Of a stretch of 44,394 bases of DNA, positions 7,917-15,873 are shown piece after piece. The DNA is taken from positions 1 to 44,394 of the forward strand of contig JBDKGV010000002.1 in the NCBI GenBank assembly GCA_039798005.1, written 5' to 3'. Below the pieces are notes generated by a model. It made no database searches. It saw only the letters and a list, made by a program, of their open reading frames with translations, and had not been told where the DNA came from. This DNA is from JBDKGV01 sp039798005 (GTDB lineage: Bacteria; Fibrobacterota; Fibrobacteria; UBA5070). How positions within the stretch are numbered: position 1 is the first letter of the stretch; each line of letters begins with the position of its first letter. Both the position numbers and the translations under genes were made by a program.

Positions 7917-8764
7917 TGTTCTTCTCCCTTGGAGCGGTCCGAGCGGGTCAGCGGCACCACCGAGAGGGTGACCAGATGGACGCGGGTGGCAGGGTTGGGA
8001 TCCTTGTGGACGATGGAGCGAAGTTCCGAACGGAAGGTTTCCAACCGCTTGCGCACCTGGGACAGCCCTTCCTCCGAAACCGAGATCGTGTTGGTCGCCA
8101 CCACCTGGCCTTCACCGGTGGATGGCTTGATCGCGGCGTTCTGCACCAGCTTGAGCTGCTGACCTTGGAGTTGGCGCACCAGGTCGCCTTGTGCCCCTTC
8201 GCCGGAGGTGAGCGTGTGGTCGGTCGGTTTCCAGAAGCCAAGCCCGTTCTGGGCGACCAGGCCAAGCTCGGCAAGCAGGTGCAGGGAATCCTTGGCCTGC
8301 CCTTCGGTGATGGCCGGTGCAAGCAAGGCCGCGACCTTGTGGGGCTCGTCGCCAAGATCGTGGATCGCAAGCAGCGCCCGGATGGCGCCGTTCCACCAAT
8401 GCCGGTAGTAGCGGTAGTGTCCCGGATCGATCACGGTGCGCGGGGTCTTGTTCAGGCTGACCAGCTGATCGAAGGCGAGTTCGCGCTCGTCGATCGACTT
8501 GGCCTGGTTGAAACGCACCAGAACGCGGAAGAAGCGCGCTTCCTCGGCGCTCAATTCCAAGGCCACGGCGAAGCGGTCGAGGAAGGTCGGGGAGACGTCC
8601 TTTCCAGCCAGCACGTCGGGGAGATAGCTGCGCGTGTTGGGCAGTCCCAGCCGTCGATGGAACTCGCTGCGGGTGAACCGTGCGTCCTCGGCTTGACGCT
8701 CGTTGAGCCAGTCGGTGAGGAACTTGCGGAAATCCGTATATCCGTAGAGCGAAGGATGACTCAT
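7913..8764 (-). CDS. TIGR02147 family protein (Fibrobacter paralogous family, putative DNA-binding regulator)
   Basis: 283 residues from the ATG at 8764 (MSHPSLYGYTDF). A GTG at 8788 with a close GAGGA is an alternative that adds 8 residues. The opening YGYTDFRKFLTDWLNERQ and the following helix-turn-helix-like segment (FTRSEFHRRLGL ... VLAGKDVSPTFLDRFAVALELS) are typical of TIGR02147, a family named as the second largest paralogous family in Fibrobacter succinogenes and also found in some other predatory or polymer-degrading bacteria. The N-terminus resembles an XRE-like DNA-binding fold, so a regulator is inferred; no member function is firmly known to me. It overlaps the downstream lipoprotein gene by 4 bases and may regulate it. 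Confidence 0.85.
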   Translation of the reverse strand: MSHPSLYGYTDFRKFLTDWLNERQAEDARFTRSEFHRRLGLPNTRSYLPDVLAGKDVSPTFLDRFAVALELSAEEARFFRVLVRFNQAKSIDERELAFDQLVSLNKTPRTVIDPGHYRYYRHWWNGAIRALLAIHDLGDEPHKVAALLAPAITEGQAKDSLHLLAELGLVAQNGLGFWKPTDHTLTSGEGAQGDLVRQLQGQQLKLVQNAAIKPSTGEGQVVATNTISVSEEGLSQVRKRLETFRSELRSIVHKDPNPATRVHLVTLSVVPLTRSDRSKGEEQ

Positions 8765-8866
8765 GCATTGGAAGGTAAGGCCTTGCACGGGTCCTCACAA
8801 TACTCCGCCTGGGCCTATTCCATAGAACACGGGGCCGACCTACCTTTGCAACACGAAAGGAATCTC

Positions 8867-10369
8867 GTGAAACACCTCCACCGCCTGTGGCTGGGACTTG
8901 CTCTCTGCCTCCCGCATCTTGCCTTGGGCTTGGATGCCAATGTTCCCTTGAGCTCCAAGATCTGGAAGCGCATGCCCACGCTGTCGACGGTCCTTGTCCA
9001 TTCGGGAAATGCCGCCTTGGACGATGCGATGGAGGAAGGCTTCCGCCTGCATTGGAAGGCCACTCCCTGGCGTTGGGCCGCCGACACCGGTTTCCCTCAG
9101 GTCAAAGCCGATTCCGCGATCCTGGTCTTCGGCAATTTCCCGATGTTCCGCTGGCGGGAGATGGGCTATATGGGCTGCCTCGACGGCTGGAAGCCGCGAG
9201 GATACGCCTGTGTCCAGAACGATTCCGCCAGCAGCTTCTCGCTCTATCTCGTGGAAGGCAAGGAGCGCCACCAGGAGGTCATGAGCGAGATCTCCGAACT
9301 GCGCTCGTGGCCGCATGGCGATGCCATGGCCATCGACGTGGTGCGGGATTTCAACGACGCTTTTCAACGGATCGCCAAAGGTCCGGCACCGTCCGCGAGA
9401 TTCTTTGAGGACAACAGGGAATGGCCCGGGCTCCTGGTGAGCTTCCCGCAGCGCGAACTCTGCTCCGCCTGCACCGTTTGGGTGGCGCGGGAGTATGGTC
9501 GTACCCTCCCGACGCCACCGGGAGGAACCCGCGGCTTTGGTGAGAATGGAAGCCGCGTCACCCAGTCCGACACCATTCCCCTTGATCCCGCCGCCTTTGC
9601 AAAGGTGCTGGGAAGACCGGTGCAGGTCATCGGGATGGACAGTCTGGAACCGATGCTCGGAAGTGGAAGACAGGGGCTCTATCTCGATGCGGGCACCCGT
9701 TCCTCCTTTGCTCAGAACCTTCATCTGCGCACCCTGGACAGCGGCCAGCTGGTGGCCACCGCGACCCGGATGGGGCTCTACCGCACAGGCGGACAGACGG
9801 GACTGCGCCCCGAGAATCTCGAGCCCTTGGCTGCCCGACTCCAAGGCAAGGAGCTTCGGACGATCTTCAGCGCCTCGTATTGGATGCAATACAACTCAAG
9901 CTCGATCTCTCAATTGGGGGTCGCCAGCTTGGAATACAAGCGAGGTCTGCATGGCCTCGTGGGGATTGGAAACGGTACGCCCACGGCCTCGATCAGAACG
10001 GAAGAGAAGGCTCTCACTGTCCTGCTTGCCGGTGCGCGCTGGTATCCTTCCCTCGGCTTCGAGGATCGTGCCTTGACCAATCGGGTCGTTGTCGACGGGC
10101 TCTTGATCCTGCCCTTGGGCTCGATGCGAAACGAGGATGCCGACAATTATGCTCAAGACTGGAATGCCCCGCCGACCGTGCAACTGGTGGCTGCATTCAA
10201 CCTGTACTTTCTTGAGATGGGTTTTGGATTTCAGATCCCCTTGGGAGAGGAATACAGCCATTTGGAGGGCTATGAATTCACGGGCATGGCCAAGAGTTCC
10301 AATTGGGTGCTTCGCCTTGCGCTACGCACGGAATGGCGGGGCTGGAAGCAAGCGCCGAAATTCGACTGA
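8867..10369 (+). CDS. Exported protein of unknown family
   Basis: 500 residues. The open frame begins far upstream at 7772, but the part before 8867 is antisense to the TIGR02147 gene and has no protein-like character. The GTG at 8867 is preceded by AAAGG at 8855-8860 and opens a clear signal peptide (KHLHRLWLGLALCLPHLALG). The mature protein starts with a region containing ALDDAMEEGFRLHWKATPW and AILVFGNFPMF, a layout reminiscent of exported proteins that read out envelope state, but I do not recognise the family. The C-terminal ~150 residues have alternating aromatic/hydrophobic strands (LEMGFGFQIPLG; WVLRLALRTEW) compatible with a beta structure. Two cysteines lie close together (ELCSAC). 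It is divergent from the TIGR02147 gene (about 100 bases apart) and converges with the M48 gene. Confidence 0.7.
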   Translation: MKHLHRLWLGLALCLPHLALGLDANVPLSSKIWKRMPTLSTVLVHSGNAALDDAMEEGFRLHWKATPWRWAADTGFPQVKADSAILVFGNFPMFRWREMGYMGCLDGWKPRGYACVQNDSASSFSLYLVEGKERHQEVMSEISELRSWPHGDAMAIDVVRDFNDAFQRIAKGPAPSARFFEDNREWPGLLVSFPQRELCSACTVWVAREYGRTLPTPPGGTRGFGENGSRVTQSDTIPLDPAAFAKVLGRPVQVIGMDSLEPMLGSGRQGLYLDAGTRSSFAQNLHLRTLDSGQLVATATRMGLYRTGGQTGLRPENLEPLAARLQGKELRTIFSASYWMQYNSSSISQLGVASLEYKRGLHGLVGIGNGTPTASIRTEEKALTVLLAGARWYPSLGFEDRALTNRVVVDGLLILPLGSMRNEDADNYAQDWNAPPTVQLVAAFNLYFLEMGFGFQIPLGEEYSHLEGYEFTGMAKSSNWVLRLALRTEWRGWKQAPKFD

Positions 10370-10383
10370 CCTGCAAACCAGGG

Positions 10384-12360
10384 CTATTTCCCTTTGCCTT
10401 TGGATTCAACCAGATCCTTCACCAAGGTCGTGACGCTCTCGGTGAGGCGCTCGACGGATGGCGAGCTTCCCGTTTCCACGGTGGCTTGGATCACCGCCCC
10501 TTCCTTGGGCTCCACGACGGCGGCCATCAGGCACACGTCGGAGCCGTCCCAAGTCTTGGCGGGATTGCCGGAAAAGCTCACTGCAAGGGGCATGAGGGTC
10601 TTGCGCATCTCCCCTCGCGGGGCGAGGTCAAGGCTCACCACCATCAGGCCTTGAGCCTTGTGGGCAGCCAGCAGCTCCCGCAATTGGTCGAGTCTGGGCC
10701 GGTACCTCGAGATCCCCCGGGTGTCGATGCGCTCGCGCAGCCAATCCCACCCCTTGGCCAATCCTTCCACCAGTGCGGCGTCGTTCTCCGTCCAGGCCAG
10801 AGGATCGACGATCTCAAGGTCGATGCCTCGGGCCGTGCTTGATTTTGACAATTCCTGTCGCAGCAGATCCAAGGCCCCGTCCCGTCCTCCCATCCGCTTG
10901 GCCGCCGTACCGTCGCCCCAATGGACGGGGAGCACGAGCAGCTTCATCCCTTTGGTCAATCCCGTCGATGCCGTGGTGTCGGGCAGGTCCCAAGGATTTG
11001 CAGGCAAGGGCTGGAAGGATGCCCGCAGTCCCGCAAGTTGCGCCTTCTGATTGCGAAGCGAACGCGCAAGGGGAAGGGAGCTGTCCTTGACCGCCTCGAC
11101 CTGACGTGGCCAGGCCTTGGGCATCGCCGACCAGAGCTCCTTCTCCAGGGCGAGGTCCAGGCTGTCCGCCATTGCGTCGGCCTTGAGCTTGCGCATCTGA
11201 TCGATGGCAAGGCAGGGGAGCAGGAGGCCGGGGGAATGCTCCAGAAAGTGCTCGAAGGTCTGGTAGGCCCCGAAGGACCGCACGCGGCGAGCCCTTGGTG
11301 CCGCATTGCGGATGGCCGCCTTTTCCAAGGCAAGCTCCACCAGGGAACGCGCGAAGACCTGCCGCAGGGAGCGGTCCCGCTCACGCCCTTCGAGTTGCGA
11401 CCACGCCTCGAAGGCCGCCACCGCCGGCTGGTTGGTCTCCAGGTAGCGGGCGGAAAGAACCGTCTGCGCCTGCTTTTTCAGGCTTGCGAACACCGTGGAA
11501 TCCACCAGGAATTCCCGTCCGGGGGCGCTTGTGCCGATCCAGCGGGCAAGCGCCTTGCGGCGGCGCGGAATGGCGGGGTGGGTCTGAAGGGAATCGTCAT
11601 CCTCGGTCGCGGCGGGAGCCGTGCGCGCTTGAGAAGGGCTCATCCAAGCGGAGTCGTTCCACAGATGGCCAAGTCCCGCAACGGCCCGGCGATCCCATGC
11701 TCGACCGCCCAGCGCATTGTCGCTTGCCCCGAGAATGCCGTACAGGGAATCCAGCGACATCTTCCCGTATCGCGAATCGGATAGCCAGGCAAGGCCAAGG
11801 CTGTCGGCGGCCAATTCACGGCTGCGCGAGTGCTGCAGGCGCGTGCGCTCCCAGCGATCGCTGATGCCACCCCACGAGTCCTCTTCCTTCTTCTTCTCCG
11901 CCCATTCGTCCGGACCGTGGTGGTACCAGTAATGAGCCGCTTCGTGGGCAAGCACCATGGCCAGTTGGGCCTCGGTCTCCAGGCGTGAGAGCATCCCTTG
12001 GTTGACGAGGATGGTTCCGTCGGTCAGGACGAAGGCGTTCACGAAAGGCGATGGGGACAGATAGGCCCGCATGCGCTTGCGCAACGCCGGCTGGCCGACC
12101 AGGACCGAATCCAGCACCCTGCCGAGGTAGGCTTGCGCCTTGTCCGAAAGAAGGACCTCGCCTTTCCATGCCATGTTGCGCCGCAACTCCAAGCGCCGCG
12201 CCCATTCGTCCGCCCAGCTTTCCCGCAGGTTCTTGGGGATGATCGAGTCGAGGGACGCCGACCGCGCCGGTCCGCGGAAGTCCTGAGGAAGCCGGGAGGA
12301 AGGCGAGGAGCCGGGCATGGAGCCCAACGCCGTCGCCAGGGCAAGCGAAATGGGAAGCAT
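10384..12360 (-). CDS. Exported M48-family zinc metallopeptidase
   Basis: 658 residues with an N-terminal signal sequence (MLPISLALATALG). The zinc site is intact: HEAAH with His139, Glu140 and His143, and the third ligand Glu182 in SRELAADSLG. Upstream FVNAFVLTDGTILVNQGML is the typical M48 strand-helix region. It is much longer than a minimal BepA or LoiP-type peptidase; the ~450-residue C-terminal extension is alpha-rich with a late domain (MKLLVLPVHWGDG ... GLMVVSLDLAP) that I cannot name. It probably acts in the periplasm on misfolded envelope proteins. It is the last gene of a three-gene unit with the LolC/E-like permease and a lipoprotein; AGGAG near the end of the permease gene provides its ribosome-binding site. 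Confidence 0.85.
   Translation of the reverse strand: MLPISLALATALGSMPGSSPSSRLPQDFRGPARSASLDSIIPKNLRESWADEWARRLELRRNMAWKGEVLLSDKAQAYLGRVLDSVLVGQPALRKRMRAYLSPSPFVNAFVLTDGTILVNQGMLSRLETEAQLAMVLAHEAAHYWYHHGPDEWAEKKKEEDSWGGISDRWERTRLQHSRSRELAADSLGLAWLSDSRYGKMSLDSLYGILGASDNALGGRAWDRRAVAGLGHLWNDSAWMSPSQARTAPAATEDDDSLQTHPAIPRRRKALARWIGTSAPGREFLVDSTVFASLKKQAQTVLSARYLETNQPAVAAFEAWSQLEGRERDRSLRQVFARSLVELALEKAAIRNAAPRARRVRSFGAYQTFEHFLEHSPGLLLPCLAIDQMRKLKADAMADSLDLALEKELWSAMPKAWPRQVEAVKDSSLPLARSLRNQKAQLAGLRASFQPLPANPWDLPDTTASTGLTKGMKLLVLPVHWGDGTAAKRMGGRDGALDLLRQELSKSSTARGIDLEIVDPLAWTENDAALVEGLAKGWDWLRERIDTRGISRYRPRLDQLRELLAAHKAQGLMVVSLDLAPRGEMRKTLMPLAVSFSGNPAKTWDGSDVCLMAAVVEPKEGAVIQATVETGSSPSVERLTESVTTLVKDLVESKGKGK
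10844..10863. repeat. 20-bp exact repeat, copy inside the M48 gene
   Basis: Identical to 15696-15715. Here it encodes residues of the peptidase C-terminal region in the opposite orientation (LRQELSK). Confidence 0.4.
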
Positions 12361-12364
12361 TCGA

Positions 12365-13612
12365 TCACTCCTGCCGGATGGCCGCCACGGGAGACAGCTT
12401 CGAGGCGCGCCAAGCCGGATAAAGCGCCGCGAGCCAACAGATCACATTGGCCGCCACGCCGACGATCACCACGTCCTGCCAGTGGATGTCCACGGGAAGC
12501 ACGTCGATGAAGTAGATGTCGCCGGGGAGCTTGATGAGCTGGAAACGCGCCTGGATCCAGCACAGCCCCAGTCCGAAGCTGATCCCCGACAGCGAACCGA
12601 TCAATCCGGCGTAGGCGCCTTGGAACAGGAAGATGCGCAGGATGGAGCGCGAATTGGTGCCCATGGCCCGCAGGATCCCGATCTCGCGCGTCTTTTCCAG
12701 GACGCCCATCACAAGGGAGCTGGCGATGTTGAAGGCGGCCACCAGGATGATCAGGCAAAGGACCACGGTGACGATCACCTTCTCCAGGCGCATCCATTTC
12801 ATCAGGGCGGCGTTCTTGGTCAGCCAGTCGAGGGGCTCGAGCTTCACCTTGGCGGCCAGGCTCTGACCCACCTCGCGGGCGGCCCACATGTCCTTCACGC
12901 GCACCTGGATCCCTGAGATGCGGTGCCCGGTCTGGTACAGGCGCTGCGCCGAGGGAATGCCGATGAAGGCCATGTTCGCATCGAACTCGTAAAGGCCGGA
13001 GGCGAAGATGCCTGTCAGCACGACCCGCTCCATCCGGGGCGGTGCGCCCATGCCCGCAAGCGCGGACGCCGAGGAAAGGCTCACAAGCGTCGCCTTGTCG
13101 CCCACCATCAGTCCAAGCCGCGATGCCAAGGCGTAGCCCATCACGATGCCGTGCTCGATCCGGCCCGAATCCAAGGTGCGCATGGAAAGGTCCAGCCGCC
13201 CCACGTTCATGTACTTGACGATGTCGGTGACCTTGGGGGCACGCAAGGGATCGATGCCCATCACCACGATGCCATCGGCCGCCCGGCCGCTGGAAATGCC
13301 GGCCTTGCCGCCCAGGAAGGGTGCCGCAGCCACCACGCGGGGATCGCTCTTCTCCACAAGATCAGGCAGCGAATCCCCGTCGGGAAGGCCGGAGGCGTCG
13401 CTTGCCAGGAGGTCGAGATGGCTGTCCCGCCCGATGAGGCGATCGCGCACCTGCCCTTCGAAGCCGTTGAGAAGGGCCATGGCCACGACAAGCGAGGCCG
13501 TTCCGATGAACACCCCGGCGATGGAGAAGACGCCGACCAGCGAGGAGAAGCGTGAGCGCCTCTGGGCGCCGAGGAAACGGCGTGCCGTGCGCAATTCGAA
13601 AACGCGGATCAC
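12365..13612 (-). CDS. LolC/LolE-type ABC transporter permease (FtsX family)
   Basis: 415 residues. The long open frame extends to 13855, but the GTG at 13612 (IRVFELRTARRFLG) is correct: it overlaps the previous stop as GTGA and has GGAG 5 bases upstream. Architecture is that of lipoprotein-releasing permeases: first membrane segment at about 24-48 (SLVGVFSIAGVFIGTASLVV), a periplasmic MacB-like domain (about 50-270), then three membrane segments at about 285-410 with the cytosolic coupling motif EKTREIGILRAMG. Lol permeases extract lipoproteins from the inner membrane with the LolD ATPase. No LolD gene is adjacent, so the ATPase must be elsewhere. It is flanked by a lipoprotein and a periplasmic peptidase, suggesting an envelope-maintenance unit. 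Confidence 0.9.
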   Translation of the reverse strand: MIRVFELRTARRFLGAQRRSRFSSLVGVFSIAGVFIGTASLVVAMALLNGFEGQVRDRLIGRDSHLDLLASDASGLPDGDSLPDLVEKSDPRVVAAAPFLGGKAGISSGRAADGIVVMGIDPLRAPKVTDIVKYMNVGRLDLSMRTLDSGRIEHGIVMGYALASRLGLMVGDKATLVSLSSASALAGMGAPPRMERVVLTGIFASGLYEFDANMAFIGIPSAQRLYQTGHRISGIQVRVKDMWAAREVGQSLAAKVKLEPLDWLTKNAALMKWMRLEKVIVTVVLCLIILVAAFNIASSLVMGVLEKTREIGILRAMGTNSRSILRIFLFQGAYAGLIGSLSGISFGLGLCWIQARFQLIKLPGDIYFIDVLPVDIHWQDVVIVGVAANVICWLAALYPAWRASKLSPVAAIRQE

Positions 13613-14484
13613 AGGAGCTCCAAGGGTTCGACGCCACTGATGCGCTCGGCCTTGAGGCGAAGCTCCGTCGCGTCCATGGGTATGGCGGAGATCAATTTCA
13701 TCTCGAACTCGGATCCCGGCAGGGTCGCGGCCGCGCGGGGAAGCTTGCTGAGATCGATCCCCACAGCGTATTTGATGCCGACCTTTCCGGTCCAGCTGCG
13801 GCGAGGGGGAAGCGCCTGCTCGGGTGCCCAAGTTCCGAACGGCTGGCCGCGCCAAGTCACATCGAAGACCACACCGCCCAATTCGACCTCGGATTCCGAG
13901 GAGATCGTCACGGTGGCGTTGCTGAAGGTGTTGATGTTGCTTTCCAGCATGACTCCCAGGACGGCGCCCCGGACCAAGGATGGCTGCACCGCGAGGAGGG
14001 AATCCAGCACGCGATGGTATTTGGCCTGCTTGGCCAGACCGATCGAGATTCTTGCCTTGGCACCGGTGCCCACCACCGTCACCACCCGTGAGGAATCCAA
14101 GACCATCCGGAGGTTCCGGCGTTCTGACAGACTTGCGGCCAGTTCACGCATGGACCGTCCGCGCATGCGCAACGACCTCACCAGGTTCCAATCGGGCACC
14201 TTGCGCAACTGGTGAACCTTGATGGCCTTGTCGCTGCGGTCGATCACCTGGGTCCCGATGAGGGTATCGTATTGCGTGATATGTGAGGTGTCGGTGTACA
14301 TGTCCACGAAGAACGGCTTGTCCACGGCGGCCTTGTCCTCGTCCACCAGCATGTCCCAGGCCTTGTCCAGACGCCCTTGGTCGATGCGGGCGAAGAACTC
14401 CTCGGCAGGGGCCAATTCGCGGGTCTGATCGCAACCGGCCAAGGAAAGTGCTCCCAGGAGCGCCAAGATCTTCATCCTCATCAT
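13609..14484 (-). CDS. Predicted lipoprotein of unknown function
   Basis: 291 residues from the ATG at 14484, which has GGAGAG 7 bases upstream; a TTG at 14499 and ATGs at 14481 and 14475 are alternatives. The signal peptide ends in a lipobox LSLAGC. The N-terminal third (PAEEFFARIDQGRLDKAWDML) resembles small NTF2-like or DUF4864-type folds in which a helical hairpin precedes a sheet, but this is only a resemblance. The C-terminal half is beta-rich (SSESEVELGGVVFDVTWRGQPFG). It is the first gene of the operon with the LolC/E-like permease and M48 peptidase, overlapping the permease start by 4 bases. It could be a substrate or partner of the permease. Confidence 0.7.
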   Translation of the reverse strand: MMRMKILALLGALSLAGCDQTRELAPAEEFFARIDQGRLDKAWDMLVDEDKAAVDKPFFVDMYTDTSHITQYDTLIGTQVIDRSDKAIKVHQLRKVPDWNLVRSLRMRGRSMRELAASLSERRNLRMVLDSSRVVTVVGTGAKARISIGLAKQAKYHRVLDSLLAVQPSLVRGAVLGVMLESNINTFSNATVTISSESEVELGGVVFDVTWRGQPFGTWAPEQALPPRRSWTGKVGIKYAVGIDLSKLPRAAATLPGSEFEMKLISAIPMDATELRLKAERISGVEPLELL

Positions 14485-14524
14485 CGGGGATCTCTCCAAA
14501 CAGGACGGAATTCGTCAGGGACAG

Positions 14525-14551
14525 GGAAAGCAAAAGGGGCCAATGGCCCCT
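14525..14551 (-). terminator. Intrinsic terminator after slyD
   Basis: On the minus strand a perfect stem AGGGGCCA / TGGCCCCT (14535-14551) with a one-base centre is followed by TTTTGCTTT, 13 bases past the slyD stop codon. Confidence 0.8.
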
Positions 14552-14563
14552 CTCGTCATGCGC

Positions 14564-15055
14564 TCAATGGTGGTGATGGCCTTCGGGGCCATGGGCATGG
14601 CCGTGCTCGATCTCCTCGGCACTGGCTTCGCGCAGACCCACGACTTCCACTTCGAAGAACAGGTCCTCGCCAGCCAGCTCGTGGTTGCCGTCGATGGTGA
14701 TGTGCGTTGCCGAAACTTCCTTGACCGTCACCACGCTCCAGCCGTCGCCGGTATCCACCTGCAGCATTTCGCCAGGCTTCACGCTGCGCATCTTCGGGGG
14801 GAACTTGGACTTTTCGACCTGCTGAACGAGCTCGGGGTCGTAATCGCCGTAACCTTCATCGGCCGAGACGCTCACGGAGGCCTTGTCACCGACAGTCAGG
14901 CCAAGCAACGCCTTTTCCAGACCCGGGACGATGTTGTCGTGTCCGTGCAGGTAGGCGAAGGCATCCTCGGCTCCGGCCTGATCCAGGATCTCGCCCTTGC
15001 GGTTCTTCAGGACATAGGCGATGGTCGCAACGGAGTTGTTCTGGATCTTGGACAT
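14564..15055 (-). CDS. slyD: FKBP-type peptidyl-prolyl cis-trans isomerase, SlyD type
   Basis: 163 residues. Split FKBP domain (about 5-70 and 125-150) enclosing an insert-in-flap chaperone domain (about 75-120), as in SlyD. Recognisable segments include AYVLKNRKGEILDQA, YLHGHDNIVPGLEKALLGL, DEGYGDYDPELVQ and HELAGEDLFFEVEVV. The tail is histidine-rich (HGHAHGPEGHHHH), as expected for the metal-binding tail that delivers nickel to hydrogenase and other maturation factors. Cytosolic. It is transcribed alone: a terminator lies upstream at 15124-15147 and another just after its stop. Confidence 0.93.
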   Translation of the reverse strand: MSKIQNNSVATIAYVLKNRKGEILDQAGAEDAFAYLHGHDNIVPGLEKALLGLTVGDKASVSVSADEGYGDYDPELVQQVEKSKFPPKMRSVKPGEMLQVDTGDGWSVVTVKEVSATHITIDGNHELAGEDLFFEVEVVGLREASAEEIEHGHAHGPEGHHHH

Positions 15056-15118
15056 CGGACTTCCTTTCTTGGCCGGGACTCGTTCCCGGACCGGTCATGG
15101 GTCCCTGCAACGACGCAA

Positions 15119-15147
15119 AGACCAAGGGCCACCGGTCGGTGGCCCTT
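15119..15147 (-). terminator. Intrinsic terminator after the small membrane protein pair
   Basis: AAGGGCCACC and GGTGGCCCTT (15124-15147) form a perfect 10-bp stem with a 4-base loop; on the minus strand it is followed by GGTCTTTG. It lies between the 15230 gene stop and the slyD start, so it ends the small-gene transcript. Confidence 0.65.
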
Positions 15148-15229
15148 CTCAAGCGTGCAAGATAATCCCATGAGCCGTGATCGGACCACCGCCCGGTGCA
15201 AAGCCCAAGGAGACGATTCCTGGCCTGGT

Positions 15230-15460
15230 CTAGACTCCGTGGTCCTCGGGAAGCTCATCGCAGTCCCCGTCGCAGCAGCAACCGTCGCAATATTCGTCCT
15301 CGCGGCGGCGCTTGATGATGTACCAAGCCGCGGCGCCCAAGGCGATCAGGCCCAAGCCGATGCCCAGACCCAGCAGGATCTGCTGCAGGCGGACTTCCTT
15401 CGACTGGCGACGGAAGTAAGGGAGATACACATGTTCCTTGACGTAATCCGAAATGTTCAT
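15230..15460 (-). CDS. Small single-pass membrane protein with cysteine-rich acidic tail
   Basis: 76 residues. The ATG at 15460 has AAGGAG 5 bases upstream. An amphipathic N-terminus (DYVKEHVYLPYFRRQSKEVR) precedes one hydrophobic segment (about 28-49) and a basic stop-transfer KRRR. The C-terminal tail packs five cysteines into CDGCCCDGDC followed by acidic residues and a histidine, so metal or cluster binding is possible. It is 12 bases after another small membrane protein gene. No family recognised. Confidence 0.65.
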   Translation of the reverse strand: MNISDYVKEHVYLPYFRRQSKEVRLQQILLGLGIGLGLIALGAAAWYIIKRRREDEYCDGCCCDGDCDELPEDHGV

Positions 15461-15472
15461 GACTTCTCCTTG

Positions 15473-15658
15473 TTAACCGCGAAAACGCTGCCAGACACCC
15501 GCAAGACGGTCGCGGGTGCCGTTCACCTGACGATTCAGACGCCCGAGAACGCCACCGGCGAACTCCTGGAAATCGTCATCCTCGCGCCAAAGATACCAGA
15601 CCACGAGACTGGTAAGCACCGCTGCACCCAAAAGCCCGAACACGAACCACTTGCGCAT
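15473..15658 (-). CDS. Small single-pass membrane protein
   Basis: 61 residues from the ATG at 15658, which is chosen over an in-frame start at 15703 because a near-perfect GGAGGTG lies 5 bases upstream and the protein then begins with a hydrophobic helix (MRKWFVFGLLGAAVLTSLVV). After the helix comes a short acidic stretch (REDDD) and an amphipathic basic C-terminus. It is the first gene of a two-gene unit with the cysteine-rich small protein. Function unknown. Confidence 0.6.
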   Translation of the reverse strand: MRKWFVFGLLGAAVLTSLVVWYLWREDDDFQEFAGGVLGRLNRQVNGTRDRLAGVWQRFRG

Positions 15659-15695
15659 ATCCACCTCCCCGATCACGACGGAAGATCGGCATTTA

Positions 15696-15715
15696 TTTGA
15701 CAATTCCTGTCGCAG
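15696..15715. repeat. 20-bp exact repeat, intergenic copy
   Basis: TTTGACAATTCCTGTCGCAG here is identical to 10844-10863, which lies inside the M48 peptidase gene. The core GACA-N5-TGTC is an imperfect dyad. This copy is about 40 bases upstream of the start at 15658 and could be a regulatory site for the small membrane protein pair. Confidence 0.4.
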
Positions 15716-15873
15716 TCAAGGCGACACACCCAAGTATACAAGTCTCAACCGACCTGCGCAATGCCAGAATGTCCTGTCCGGCATCCTTGGAAGTTGCGCA
15801 TGCAAGGCTCAGGAGCTAGTATCTAGCTTGGAAGATCCTCAAAAGCCTGAACCACGATTCAAAGTGAGCATCC

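Noticed and set aside
7772..8866. N-terminal extension of the exported 500-residue protein
   Set aside because: Antisense to the TIGR02147 gene; the GTG at 8867 has a ribosome-binding site and a signal peptide directly after it.
14543..15700. 385-codon plus-strand frame
   Set aside because: Antisense to slyD and the two small membrane protein genes, which have strong start signals; it also reads through two terminator hairpins.
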